Origin: Strix aluco
Lineage: Eukaryota > Chordata > Aves > Strigiformes > Strigidae
Length of the DNA: 64,000 bases
Assembly (NCBI RefSeq): GCF_031877795.1
Contig: NC_133934.1
Span: 105,216,610-105,280,609 of the forward strand
Reading direction: 5' to 3'
Shown here: piece by piece, positions 51,051 through 64,000 of the stretch
Layout: every line of letters begins with the position of its first letter
Position numbering within the stretch: the first letter of the stretch is position 1
Program-made: the position numbers and the translations under genes
The notes under the pieces: model-generated
What the model was told of the DNA's origin: nothing
Seen by the model: only the letters and a program-made list of their open reading frames with translations
The model's database searches: none

Positions 51051-54000
51051 AATAACGGAGGTCTCAAAAGGCCAAAGCAGTGAAACCAGCGCTCCTTGGT
51101 TTCACACACGCACACCCCTCTTGGCTGAGATGGAGGTAGTCTGGCCGTTTCATTAGTGAAATCGCGATTAAGATTTTGCTGCCACTGTAACGCGTACAGG
51201 TGGTAAATGCGGACCATGCCCAGGTTGTATCTTTGAGAAAATAGTGATTTCCGTTTACAAACAAAATGTGAGTGTATTTAGGTGTTTAAAATGTGTTAAA
51301 TCGTTGACAGTGTTCAGTATGTTATTTTAGTATGAAGTTGGTTGAGCAGGTTTTTCTACCAAACAAATTTTCTACTACTAAATCATAAAATACTTACTAG
51401 TATCGACTCTTCTAACAGTGAAACATGTAGACAACTCAAAGAATAAGTTTTCAGAGCTCTACCTAGTCGTCATCGTATCTTATTGGAACTTTTTTTCTTA
51501 CTTTTTTTCTTCACTTGGTAAAGGTATAGTTTAAAAATCAAAGGCTTCTGCTAACCATTTTCTCAGAGTTTGGGGAAAAAAGTAGATGTACAAGGCTGTA
51601 AACTAAGTCAACACATAATGTGTATTTCTGTTGAAGATATTAAACTTTTTACCTTTAAATGAAGCTTTTTATTTTTCAGGCTGTGGCTTCACTGCCTGAA
51701 GATATGAGACCTGGTCCTGATCTATATGGTTTTCCATGGGAGATAGTGATTTGTGCTGGTATTGTTGGAGCCTTTACAGTTCTCTTATTCCTGTATAGAA
51801 GTTATCAATCAGTAAGTGTTCATATCACATACAGATATGTAGACTGCATTAATGGTTTGAATTGAAATCGTTATTCTGTTCAAGATATATAATGCTGCAG
51901 AGTTTTAAATTTGTTGTGATTGAATTTAGAATCCCTCTAAAAGAGGAATTGAGAAGTAGACTGTTTTGTCAAGACAGTTAAGTGTATGAATGTTTACCGA
52001 GTGACTTGTCAGTAGAAGCAATGTAATGAAACTCACTGTAGTAAGGCTTCCTTTTTCCTTCTCTGTTTAATTTCTACACCAGACTTTCAAAGTCAGTCCT
52101 TAAATTATTTGAGTGGGATATAGAGGTCTTCCCTAGGGTATATGTATTGTTGTGTGTATTGATATATCTGTGACTACCCTGGCTATAGCCAGACCAGCTC
52201 AGGTCTTTCAAGGTAATTGTAAGCAAAAGCAACCCAGATGGATTCCCATCAAGGGAGGCCTTTTAAAACTCTTTGGACAGTGACCTTGATTCTGTTTGTT
52301 GGAACACTGAACCAATTTTACTGTGTGCTGTTTGTAAGCACTAAGCTGATGATTTTGAGAAATGCAGTACTGAAACCTATTACTGCACAAATCAGATTAT
52401 ATTTTTGAGGTAAGGGTCATCTTGTGTTGTAAGTAAGGATCTGAGTAATAACAGCTGCCTACCATACTCTCCCTACTCATGAAATAGGGTCAGTGTCCAT
52501 ATTTCAGTATTCTAAATTTCTCACTGGCTTTGGCATACTCTTAAATAGTCAGAATGTGATTTTGGTGCTAGGTGTAATGATGCTTGTGTTTGAAGATGAG
52601 TTGCAGAGCAGTTTAGTTTTTCAAATACAAGCAACTGAATTTAGGGTTCTAATATCAGCTTAGGTCAGGAAAAATGCTACCTTATTCTGCAGCAGTGATT
52701 CAGATTGTCTGGAAGGGGATCTGTATTTGTACCTATAATTTGGGTCATTCCTGTTTTCTGGCAGCATTCCTCTAGGTGGTATGAAAGATGTGTTTCAGCT
52801 GAAATCAGTCAAGCAACAGCTCTAGTATTGTTTTCCTCCTGCACACATCACTATGGCATTAGATATTACAGAAGTTGTCCATAGATTTTTCAGTCATCCA
52901 TACTTAGAACTGCACTGACGGCTTTTTGAAGAATTAATGTTTATGTACTTAAAAGTAATGGGGTTTGGTTTTGGGTTTTGTGGGGATGATAGGATAAGGT
53001 GTGCTTATGACTTTCTTCCCCTTTTTCTATTACTTGAACTCCTTGGCCATCCTGGGGCTTTAAATGAGGAGGAAACAGGGATAATCTGAAGCACCCATTG
53101 TATGTCAGGCACATGATCCAGGCCCAGACTTGAGAGGAAAGTAGTGAAGTTTTTGTGGGTTCAGCCAAGATCTGCATCTCTTGACCAGGCCATTTGTGAC
53201 AGATTTTGTTCCGCAATTTGTTAGACTTTGATTCTAGGGCACTAGACCCCACGTGGCAGCTGCTGATTTGGCACTTCGCACTGAGTTGCGTCTGGGCAGG
53301 ATGCCCATCAAGTAGTACCCTTACTGTAGCTCTGTTATGTATTATAACGTGTGGGGTTTTTTTCCTCATAGGAAGTTAGATCTGAGCTGGCATGTGGAGC
53401 TTCCCCCTCCCTCCCCATTTCTACTCTTTTTGCTGTGCGTGTCCACTGCTGCTTTGTGTTGGCAGTCGTGGTTATGTGATGACTATACAGAAGTGTGTTA
53501 TAAAAACGATCCAGGTGAAAACTAACCTCCTTTCCCCTCTTCTCTCTAGTTATAGTGGGAGAGGGACAGGGCAAACACACAGCCATGGCGGGGATGGGGG
53601 CAAGGGCAGAGGATGCAATTGCCCATTTTTAACAGCAGCCTGTATTTATATTCCTTTTTTAAGTTCTATGGTTAAACTGATCATGGAACCACAGCTTAAA
53701 ATATTAGTTTTCAGATACTATGCAAGAGTAATTGATCAGTCATTTTCAGTATGTATTCTTTTTATTTCAGGTTAGAAGTCGACTTTATGTAGGTAAGCTT
53801 ATTTTTCATACTGTTTCTTTGGAGTATGACTTTCTTTTTCTTTATTTATATTTTTCTCCTTTTAAGTATTTGGATGTTGCAATGCTTAACTGTCTTTTTT
53901 TAGGAAGGGAAAAGCAGCTTGCCAATAAAATCGCTGAACTAGTTGAAGACAAATGCAAAATTCTTGAAAAACTCAGCCTTTGCAAAAAAGAGGTAATGGT

Positions 54001-57000
54001 CCTTATTTATTGCTCTCAGATGTGTCACAGAAATGGGCTCAATTTATCAAGTATTTAAAGTATGAAACTTACCTAAAAGTAAGATGTTTAGAAGCTTTTA
54101 AAGTGATTCTTCAAATGCTTTTTCCTGCCAGTGCCTTTAAGTGCAATTAAGTTCTGCCTTAATTCTTAATACAATATATTTCACTGGAAGCAACTTTAAA
54201 ATGACTTGGTTTATGCCACTGGGATAATCTACTAGGGCTATGGCTTTCCTGATTTCCAGCAAGGTGCATTCCTGAATATTTAGGTGGTGGCTATGTTTCA
54301 GACCAGAGCATCATAAATTAATGCTATTAATCAGTTCTTTACATGCATTCTGACATGAAGTATTTCCTTTCAGTTTGAAGATTTAGAGTTGTCTCTGAAG
54401 GATGATAACATTATGAAAGAATCAACAGACACATCTTTTTTTGAGGTAAAAAGATAAATGGAAATTATTATTCTAAGGCACTATTTCATGAAAGTGCTGC
54501 CTGTGTTAAAAAACCCAAACCAAAACCCAGAAGACCTTAATTGTTTTGAGAACACTGTTATTTTAGTCCTGGGTTACTGAAAATGACTTAGAAGTGGAGT
54601 ATTTAAATTAAGATAAGTTTTTGTAACAATTGCCTTAAAAATGATTGATGCTGTACCAAATGGCATATTAGACAATATTTAATTTTTAAAAAAGTAAATT
54701 GTTCCTGTTTCTAGTAGAGAGAGTAGTGCATAAAGTGTTTTTTCTCACATCTGATTTAATTCAAGTATATTTCACAGGCTCTGGAGCACAGTTGTAAACA
54801 AAAATTACCACTACATTGTTTATATTCCCCAAACTGAGAATATATTTGTAAAAGAGTTCTGAAAAAGTGGATCAAATACTTAATGGGCTCTATAAAATTT
54901 ATGTAATGAAAAAGCAAATAGATTTATTTCATTCTTCACCTCAGATCCTATAAAGCTAATTGTTCCAGGTTTGTTAACATGCAAGAGTCTCTAGAGTACT
55001 TTTGAGATTTATCCTTGATATAGTGAAATTTGTTAAACATTCTTTGCTGTCATATTTAAAACATACTTGTCGTCTTCATGTGTAATTAATGTCAAATGTT
55101 TTATGTTAACTGTCAAAACAACTTGATTTAGGAAATGCATGAAAGACTGAACAAGTCAAACTTGGAACTCAACCAAGAAATAGAGAATCTAGAAAAAGAA
55201 CTGGAAGAAGAAAAATCTAAGCAATCAGAAAATGATAACTTGGTAAGAATAAATAGAATCAGGTCTTTGTTACTATTCATTTTAAAAAAAAATTCCCACA
55301 AAAAAATTCTCAATGGAGAAGACAAACTATTCAGGTTTTTTGAAACAAAAACTACGTTTCCAATTTTGTCTCCCCTCATACTTCCTGTAGCATATTAGAA
55401 AAATGACACCCATAAAGGAAAATGCTCATAAGAAGAAAAGCTGTTTTTACTGATTTGGCAGTAGAACCTTCTCAGTTTGAAAATTAAAATAACTGTTAAT
55501 TGCCTAGATTTTTTCAGTCAAATCTGTGGAAGAAGCTATATGACAACTAATAATTTTCAGGTGGCTGAAATTCAGATGAGAGTGGAGTCTTTAGAGAATG
55601 AAGCAAAATCTATCCAGTCACAAATTGATGAGGTAGGTCCAATCTATATAGTTTCTGGTTTCAAACCTTTGCAGTTTCTCTGTTCTCCATGTAGTTACGG
55701 TATTAATTTTTTTTTTCGATTAAGGGTGCAGAAATAATATGCTGTGTAAACCAAAAGACTTTGTAAGGCTTAGTACTTTCATGTGACTTGATATAGCAAA
55801 TTTGAATTTCATATAGCGATTAGCATTTATTGTGAAGTACAGTTACCTTGTCTTTCCTTTGCCTTCTTACTCCACAATGATACGTAGTGATGCAAAACTA
55901 CAATCAGCGAAAACTGTTGAAATTGTAGGGGAAAACGTGAGAATACATATATAGCATAGCTAGAAAACCTAAGAATAAGTCCAGTAATACCATTGTGACC
56001 CCACTTACATCTTCACCTATACTGTTTAAATAACACACTTTTTTATTTCACTTAGGCCAAGTCCACCCTAAAAGTGTATGAGATAAATACAGAGAGACTC
56101 AAGACATCCGTTCAAGATGCAGTAGATGAAAATTGCCATCTCCAGGAAAGTGAGAAACAGGTATGTTCTTCCTAGTTATCCTTGTTTTGAGGGGGAAACA
56201 CACAAATACTGTGTTTTCTTATGATCCTATGTAAATATGATTTCTCCAAGGAGCTAATCCTCAACACATTTGTTAATACCCCTTGCATGTTCTAGTAAGT
56301 GGATGAGGAAGAGGACCTGGCTTTAAAATTATTTTATGCTAGAATAACTTTGTCTAAAATAGTCCTGTTTTAAAACAAATTTAGTAATTAGAGTTTGTGG
56401 GGAAACATGCATAGAGTTTAGTGAGAAAGAGAGCATATGGTAGCGTTAGACTAATAAGAATTTTTCTGAGACCTGGAGGAAAGCAGAAGGATTTGAGCAA
56501 GTCCGCAGCTAGGATCCTCTACAGAGGCAGAGAGAAAATGCTTATACTTGATCCAGAAGACTAAGGAAATAAAGAAATTGCAGAGTATGCAAAAGGCAGG
56601 TAAAAAACTTGTTGTAGTACCACTGTGGATGAATTCATGGCAAGTCAGGTAAGTAATACAAAGGGACAGAAAAGGCTGTTCCTTCCCAAATTCTAGCTAT
56701 TTATTTTCCTCAGTGCCGTAGCCAGATCCCAAAAGATGTTGATTATTTTAAAATGTTCAGCTTATGCAATAGTTGTCCTGTGCAGTAACTAGTTTTACAG
56801 TGAAATTATTCTATTTTTTTTCTAACAAAAAGATATTATTTTTCAACATCAAATGTTCCCTGGAATGTTTCTGATTTTGGGGGGAGTTTTGGGTTGTTTG
56901 TTGGGGCTTTTTTAATGGATATGCGCTTATATTCCTGACTGACTGATGATCTCCATGTTGTCTGAACAGTAACCTGATAGACGTTTGAGGGGGGCAGTGG

Positions 57001-60000
57001 GGAGCAGACGTACAGGCCTGTTGGTTTTTAGCAGTCTTAGAAAAAGCTGAGGAGTGCTTTAGTCCTCTTTATCAAAACATTGTGCATATCAGACTTACTG
57101 ATTCAGAAAAAAAAAAAGGTTACTGGAAATAGATTTTCTGCAGGAGTGTTTCAGTCCTGCACAACTGTTACCAGTACAACTATGTTTTTCTCTAAATTTA
57201 GAAGGGACTACATGTCTGTGACTACAAAAAAAAAGGAAGATAATTTTCTTAGATGCTGTGAGTGGAGAAACAGTAGATTTGAATGTTACCACTGTGAGAT
57301 GAAGTTGCTTGAGAATTATTTTGTTTCAGGAGTCTTTTTTGTCTGATCTATACATCCTTTTTGTTTTTTCCTGTGAGGAGGAAGGGTCTGGTCTCAGTGC
57401 TTTATTTCGGATGCGACAGTATACTTATGTAATACATTTTGAGAAGCAGGACACAAAGTTTTAATAGGGATTTCTTTTGTTGTTTCTCTAGCAATTTCTT
57501 AGGTTCAAACAGAAATAATCCAATTGTGTGTGTGTGAAAAGAATCTTCTTTTTCCTTTTATCAAAAAATAGTACTTGGAGTCAGATAATACTAAGTGCTG
57601 ACAATTAGTCTACATTTCATAGGCAGTCATTTTATATCAAGCAAAACCAGGAAAAAAAAAATCAGTAAAAACAATTCCCAGGTGGTAATTAATTTGCCGG
57701 GTTCCTAGATAAAAATAAGGGGTTTGCATTCCTTCCAGATAAAATAACCTGGGTATAGTAGTTCCTTAACTATGTTATTTAGGATGAATTACTACACTTT
57801 GTTGCTAACTGAGCTTTGTTGCAGTTTTTAGTAATTTGAGAACATTTGTGTATATTTTGCTATGCATTTTAGTAGATAAGTAACGTGATAAGGCAAGAAG
57901 AGAAATTATCTGCTTTGCTAATTTTTATTCTTTTTTATGAGGTTGTTGTAAGCATGTGAATTAGTTCACTATATTAGCACATCCATATCCCTTTTTTATT
58001 TTTCTTTCTTACTTTTTTTAAAGATGGAATTTCACTTATGCTCAAAAGGTAACAAAGGTGTTATTTGTTCACAGAAACTAGTACTTTCTTCCTCTGTCCA
58101 TCTGCACTAATGGGTCATAATCTTCTGGCACATCATAGCTTAAACAATATAACAGATGTGCAGTCTCAGATTTATGATGTGTCAGAAAGAGGATTGGGCC
58201 TTTTAGTTTGAACAAGGGAACTGTTAATGAACTCCAAACTTTCTGTGCTTTGTTTTTTGCAGGAACATTAGAAATATATATTGCTTTATCTTACTGCAAG
58301 TCCTTGCTATTTCTCTCTATTGTGATTCTTACAGTTATATAAAGTCATGTCAATTTATTTTCTCTTTGGCTTCATAAAGAAGGAATCTCTTAAAGTTTAG
58401 CTTCCCTTTGAGGATGACATTTACTAATAAAAGTAGTTGTCTGTGTGTGTCTTCTGAGCAGTATTAGCATAAAGAATATTTTTGTTTTATCTGTAATATG
58501 TAGTATGCATGATGCTGCAAATTCATATATGGCTTTTAACTGCTTGAAAGGTGCAGTTATGTGCCAAGTGGGGTTCATCCAGTTCTAGTCGCATACCTTT
58601 TGTTTTATGCCTTCTAGTTTGTCTTTGATAAGTAGTGCTTGTCTATTTGCATGGCAATTCCCCTGTTTAACTATCATTTTCTGGTTTTATTTTTAGTATA
58701 ACTGACTGTTACGTTCTTGTTGCTCAACCTAGTTATTCCTTTCTGTACATTCACTGCTTTTAAATTGGTTGCGTGTTGTGCGACTTTAAGCAATATTCTT
58801 CTGACATACTCGTAAGACAAATTTTTTTGTACCGTACCCCATGTTTTTGTACTGCATGCTTTGTCTTAACAGAAATTTGTATCAATTCGATTGTATCAAT
58901 TTCGTTCTCACAACATGAAGGCATTAGTTAATATGTTGCAGTGGTTATGTTCAGTGAACTGGTGCTTAAGTGTACGAATCCCTTTACTGCTGTGAAACAT
59001 TTTTGTGAAATGAGATTTTTACTAGGGGATATCTGTAAAATGTAACCTTGGAATCTACTTGTCTTTTTAATTAATCACACTTAATTACAACGATGCATGC
59101 TAGTAGGTGTTGATTACATACAGTTGCTGTCACTTTCATTAACAGGGAAGGTTTTTTTTAAATAAAAATTACTTTAAGATTTATGGAGGGAATTAGGAGA
59201 AGTAATACAGTTTTGCAAGTCATGTGAATTTAAATAGCTGTTTAAAAAGATTCCTGGTTTCCCTTACCTCACCGACCTCTTCAGGTTGAAAACAAACAGG
59301 TACAATTTCAGAAGTGTGTGTGCATATTAGGGAATGAGTGTTCTCCTCTCCATCTGTTCCCCAGTGTTTGTAGCTGTTACACAAGTTTATATCCATTGCT
59401 ATTGCTACATCAGGGTTTGTAAACTGAGTGGAATATTAACCGAACTGTTCTTACAAATGTTTAAAAATATCCTAACAACTAATTACAATGGAGACCTATT
59501 ACAGCTAAAGCAGCTGGATGATAACATAAAGTCTTATTTTTTCAACTCTTAAGGTTTAACTGTCTTGTAGTCTATCTCTGTTAATTCTTACCGATGGGTG
59601 AGTGGTTAAAATTCAGCTTATGTATAGATAATATACAAAACAGACTCAAGTACAATTCATCCTTGATTCATGGTTGTAATAGACAATCACACTTATCTGG
59701 TGTTTCCCTTTTTAGCTTCTACAAGAAGCCGAAGGATGGGGTGAACGATTTAGTGAACTAAATGAACAAACCAAGATGTTTGAATCATCTAAAGCAGATA
59801 TAGAAGAAGTATTGAAAAATAAAGAGAGTCAAGTCAAGGTAAATTATGATAGCTAGCATTGAATCAGACTATTCAGACTGATACTAATCATCAAGTTCCA
59901 AAAAAGTCTTAACGACCTCTCCTTGTCTTAATACACATTAAGCTGTTTTGGGGTTTTGTTTGCTGTCTCCATCCTTTAATGTCTTGTTTCCTGCTAAGCA

Positions 60001-63000
60001 GAAAAGGTTGCTTAGCAGCACAGTGAAGCAGTCTGATAGCCTTGGAAGCCAGCACGTTAAATGAGGAAAAACTCTCAATTCCGACAGAGTATTTGCATTT
60101 TTTTGAATTTGGAATGTGGGAGTTGGGAGTGTATTCTTACATATGTGTACCTTATATACACAAGCCCTGCTGAAAGCATGCATGCGTGGCTTTCTGAAAG
60201 GTCTTCACAAGGGCACACCTGTTGACCTGCAGGTATATATTTTAATAGAAGAAGTAGTATCAGACATTTAGAATCCTGTATATGGGGCTCACTTAATTAC
60301 TAAGGGAACTAAATAAAGGACAGAAATCCTGAAAAAGTAATTGTAATGGTAACTACATTTTCATTGGTTGTATTTATTTTACTGTTTGTGTTTTGTGTGG
60401 GCTTTTTCTTAGTCTCTGACTCAATACTTACTGAAGATGAAAGACTGGAGTTCAGCAATAAGAGATGATGATGACACCGAAGATAATCACTGGGACACAG
60501 ATATAAAGGGTGAAACAGAGAATGGAGAGCACTTAGGTATGATTTGTATAGCTTCCCATCTTAAATAATAATTTAGTAGATGTTTTAGAAATACAGAACC
60601 AACAAACTTCCATGAGGGTTGAAAGATGAGCTTTGTAGAAGTTGGGTTTTCAAAACTCACCCAGTGTTATTCATGTCTGACAGTTAACTGATGCTAGGAC
60701 ACCTCTGGAATAACCACCTATGCTACTATTTAGCAGTGTGTGGATATAGCTAAAGCATACATAATATCATAGACAACGTGAAGACTCAGTGCTCAGTCAC
60801 TTGCAGAATGACTTTAGCCTGTCAGTTAAGCAGGGATTCTCAAACATTTTCAGGTGGAAACCTTGTTCTCATTTCTTCTTTAAGCTCCTCCTAGCAGTAG
60901 CACTGTTGGTCCGTAGAGTCTAACTTCTGCTTCCTTGTCCTTACGCAGGTGTAAGTAGTTGCAGGCAGTGTGGTAGCACTGGAATCATATGGGTGTAGAT
61001 GTGGGTCCTCTCAAAACAGCAGCACAGAGTAGCCTTTCTTCCTCCTTTTTCTTGCTGCAACTTCTTTTTATGCTGGTGCTGATTATACCGTAGGGCAAAT
61101 CTTACAGTGTGTATTCAGCATATCACTTTTAACATGAGCATTCTGAGTCTGATTGGCAAACAAAGCACTAGAATATCAAGCCCCCAGCGTTTTTAGTTCT
61201 TTTTTTCTCTTTCCTCCAAACATGCTATGCCTATCATGCTATGTTAGGGATTGCTTTTTTATAAAAACAAAATAAAATAATAGCAGTAAACTCTCTCACA
61301 AACCTTTTTGTCTTTTTTATGTGACATCTTATTTTGTCAATCAGATGATCAGCAAAAACGAACTGTAAAGAAATTGATCTATGCTGCAAAGGTATGTGAT
61401 TTATAAGAAACTTGTGGATGGAAGTGGGGAAAACTAGGGGAAATATATGCAATTTCTATGGTGAGTTTAATTGCATGTAGATATCAGTATCAGAGTTCAA
61501 CGTCTTTTAATGTTTAGTTAGATATTTTTGCATGCAAACAGTTTCTGGTAATCTTAGAATACTCATTTTTTAAAATTTTTATTGTAGTTGAATGCTTGTT
61601 TAAAGACCCTGGAAACAGAAAGAGATCAAATGTATTCAAAACTATCTGATGAAAATAAAGCTAAAGGAGAGCTTACAGGTAAATAAATGTTGTTTTGCCT
61701 TTAAGACTAATAAAATACTGTTTTTGTAAAATGATGTTACAGGCTGTAAGTATTACTTCCAGTAAGAACTGAATTAAGTTTGCATTAATAGCTCTACTTG
61801 ATTTTTAAAATGCCTGTTTGAGTTTAGGTCGCTTAGCTGTTTTAAATATTTGATTTTAGAGCTAAAGCACCATTTGTAAATTTTGTTGTACTCTGTCGGA
61901 TTATTCTATTCTATAACTGTTAAGTTATAGAATCTGAAAAGACACAGGCAAAGTGATGTTAATAAATATGATACCTTCTTTACATAATTTCTGGACATGA
62001 AACAATGAAGTTTTAATTACATTTTAAAACCATCTATTAAAAATGGTAGCTTAATTGTAATTAGTTTGTAGTGGGTGCAAACTCAATACTTACTAAGTTC
62101 CAAAATACTGCATTTAGAGAATTGAACCTAAAAGCATCTTGCTCTTTTTTTTCCTTTATTGTGTAGGACATACCGAATTAAACCTTATGAAATGAAAACA
62201 CTACCACTTTAATTCAAATTAAAGCCTGTAATTAGCTATTACTTTCATAGGTAACAGCCAACAGAGTAGCCATCACATTTGAATGTACTGTACTTTGTTA
62301 TTTGAGTGCTGAAATGCTCTGTAAAACTCCTTATTTTTCAGTTTTTGATAGTCCTTTAAACTGACTTTTTGTGCTAGTGTGTTTTCCAAAGTGATTGTAA
62401 GTCTGTCCCATAAAGATACTCAAACTTACTTGAAACTTTCTGTTTCTTGGCGAGGCATATGAATAGTAAATAGGAGAAGAAACATGACTGATTTTCATTT
62501 GGAAAGATAAGGTAGTTTGACAAATCTGAGTTAAGGCTACTCAGCAAGACCTTGTGTGCATAAATCTGCAAGAGTATATGATGGTACTGATTTTACTGCT
62601 TTAGTAGAATAATTACAATAAATGAAAATTTATGTTGTGAATTACAAAACTGCATTGTTTTCAAAGCTACAATTTGGAGCAAAGTCTAGATACATGCTCA
62701 GAGCTGCATTTTGTGACAGAGAGTATAGTTGCTGGTTTCCCATCAAAATGAGCAATACTGCTTCTCAATTTGTATAATTTATTGAAATATATTAACATTA
62801 TTGCTTATATTATTAAATCAACATAGGATCAAAGGTTTTTAAAGACTTTTCATATACTAAAATATCTCAAATATTTTTTGCATTTTGTACAATTTTGTAT
62901 GTACATTTTTGTAAATTGTGCATTGTCCCAATATACTTATCTCTAAATTTCACAGAACGTATAGAAAACCTTCAAAGTCAACAAGCTTCTTTGCAGTCTG

Positions 63001-63094
63001 AAAATGAACGTTTTGAAGGTGAAGTTCAAAAGCTTCAGCAGAAACTTAAAGTAATGACTGAGCTTTACCAAGAAAATGAAATGAAACTACACAG
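50643..63094 (+). CDS. MIA2: MIA2, cTAGE5-type short form (partial, continues right)
   Basis: Coding exons: 50643-50756, 51680-51811, 53771-53792, 53904-53992, 54374-54445, 55132-55242, 55561-55632, 56056-56160, 59716-59838, 60413-60536, 61345-61391, 61588-61678, 62956-63094. Every phase joins, giving 413 codons before the window ends. The start [12 protein letters not shown], ending in LALEGARR, takes the place of the human cTAGE5 N-terminus ending in EELRR. Next come [17 protein letters not shown] and one membrane helix (about residues 59-78, [18 protein letters not shown]), then long coiled coils: [54 protein letters not shown], an acidic DDDDTEDN patch, and [15 protein letters not shown]. 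The Pro-rich Sec23-binding C-terminus lies beyond the window. The protein scaffolds ER exit sites with TANGO1, SEC12 and COPII. Confidence 0.95.
56161..59715 (+). other. MIA2: Largest MIA2 coiled-coil-region intron
   Basis: A 3.5-kb intron between the exons ending in ESEKQ and beginning LLQEA. It is AT-rich, and I found no additional exon, RNA gene or recognisable repeat. Confidence 0.7.
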
Positions 63095-64000
63095 GTGCTG
63101 GTTCCTCTTTTTATATTCAATGCTTACTGTTTGATTTGAATGCAGCAATTTGATTTGGGGGGCTGAAAAGTGTTGAAAATTTGAATACTGCTTTCCAGAG
63201 TTTTCTGAATTTTGAAGACCCTGTTATGTTACACCTTCATGTACTTTTGTGATCACAGTAGTTTTATAGAAATTGTTTCCATGAAAGTAGTGGTATATTA
63301 TTTTAGGACTTTTGCACAAGAAAGTACAGAAACAAAGATAAAATAAGTAGTAACAAATTTTTAATCTATGAAATAAGGTGGGTAAATTTGGAAAGCTTGA
63401 TTTTACATTTTTTAAAAAATTAAATACTGCGTAATACAGCTGTCAAGGTTGCTGAAAGAAAGATAATCAGCTGCTTTAACTGTGAGGTATATTTTATATA
63501 GTAAAGAGAGCTAGTAATGTCAGCAGAGGAGCGATGCTATATATAAAACTAAGCTGAGAGTTAAAACATAGGCAAGCCTAACTGTTATCAGTAAGCAACA
63601 TAGAACCCCTGTGAATCAGGCTTTCCTCACCAAGAAGGGTAGAATATGAGGGCTGTATTATCTGCCTTACAGTCAGGATGATAGTAGGGATTATGACTTA
63701 CTGACTGAAATCAGAAATTTGTTAAGGACTAGAAGTGAAGTTGATTGGGATGGAATGGGGCATGTAGTAACCTTCAGAAGTGTGTGTGTGGAGCAGGGAG
63801 GGAGCAGGAGGCATGATTTTAGGGCATGATGGTAAAATGACAGTTTTACTAGCCAGAAATTATTTCTTCAAGGAGCAGACATAATCTTGAAGGCAGCAAG
63901 AGAAGCAGCCCAAGTCTTGTTCCTGTAGTGAGCATAATAATCTGCTCTGTAGTATATAGATTTGTATAGGTATTTGACATCCTTGTAGATTCAACAAAAC
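63095..64000 (+). other. MIA2: MIA2 intron running off the window
   Basis: The donor CACAG|GTGCTG closes the last visible exon. The remainder is intronic, with no recognised feature. The rest of the coiled coil and the Pro-rich domain are expected to the right. Confidence 0.7.

Noticed and set aside
49638-51083. Several long open frames on both strands around the MIA2 internal promoter
   Set aside because: Only the short phase-compatible first exons join to conserved MIA2 sequence. The rest are GC-rich by-products.
1-64000. tRNA, rRNA, CRISPR arrays, bacterial operons or phage elements
   Set aside because: No cloverleaf with a consensus TPsiC motif and no spaced direct-repeat array was seen. 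Intron-rich vertebrate genes fill the window.

Overview
The window is vertebrate nuclear DNA, most likely from a bird. It has long GT-AG introns, CpG-island promoters in an AT-rich background, and at 19580-19647 the 3' tail of a CR1 retroposon ending in its 8-bp repeat ATTCTGTG, a hallmark of avian genomes. The encoded proteins match vertebrate GEMIN2, TRAPPC6B, PNN (pinin) and MIA2. The order agrees with human 14q21 (SEC23A - GEMIN2 - TRAPPC6B - PNN - MIA2). I cannot name the species. All exon borders below were placed by eye from splice sites, reading phase and remembered family sequence.

Layout. 1-3650: CpG island and presumed non-coding first exon and intron 1 of a minus-strand SEC23A; its coding exons lie off the left edge. 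3650-6230: intergenic, with two coding-like minus-strand segments I cannot identify. 6240-14540: GEMIN2 (+), ten coding exons, 263 codons. 16624-21673: TRAPPC6B (-), six coding exons, 158 codons, tail to tail with GEMIN2. 21300-23560: a shared TRAPPC6B/PNN bidirectional CpG-island promoter with six same-orientation ATTGG (reverse CCAAT) boxes. 22925-33435: PNN (+), nine coding exons, 693 codons. 33440-39350: intergenic. 39351-64000: MIA2 (+), running off the right edge.

MIA2 is the most interesting locus. A liver-type promoter (near-perfect HNF1 site at 39351-39363) precedes a signal-peptide exon (39569-39683) and the secreted MIA SH3-like domain. The large lumenal exon that follows begins intact at 43026, but an in-frame TAG at 44298 and then many stops and frameshifts break what looks like an ancestral exon of about 4.2 kb ending at 47182. 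Two further lumenal or membrane exons downstream (48021-48233, 48374-48471) are still open and phase-compatible. An internal CpG island (49600-51050) provides a second start (ATG 50643) for the short cTAGE5-type form: membrane segment plus coiled coils, with no SH3 domain.

Functionally these are housekeeping genes: SMN-complex snRNP assembly (GEMIN2), ER-Golgi tethering (TRAPPC6B), splicing and exon-junction control (PNN), and ER export of bulky cargo (MIA2, probably SEC23A).
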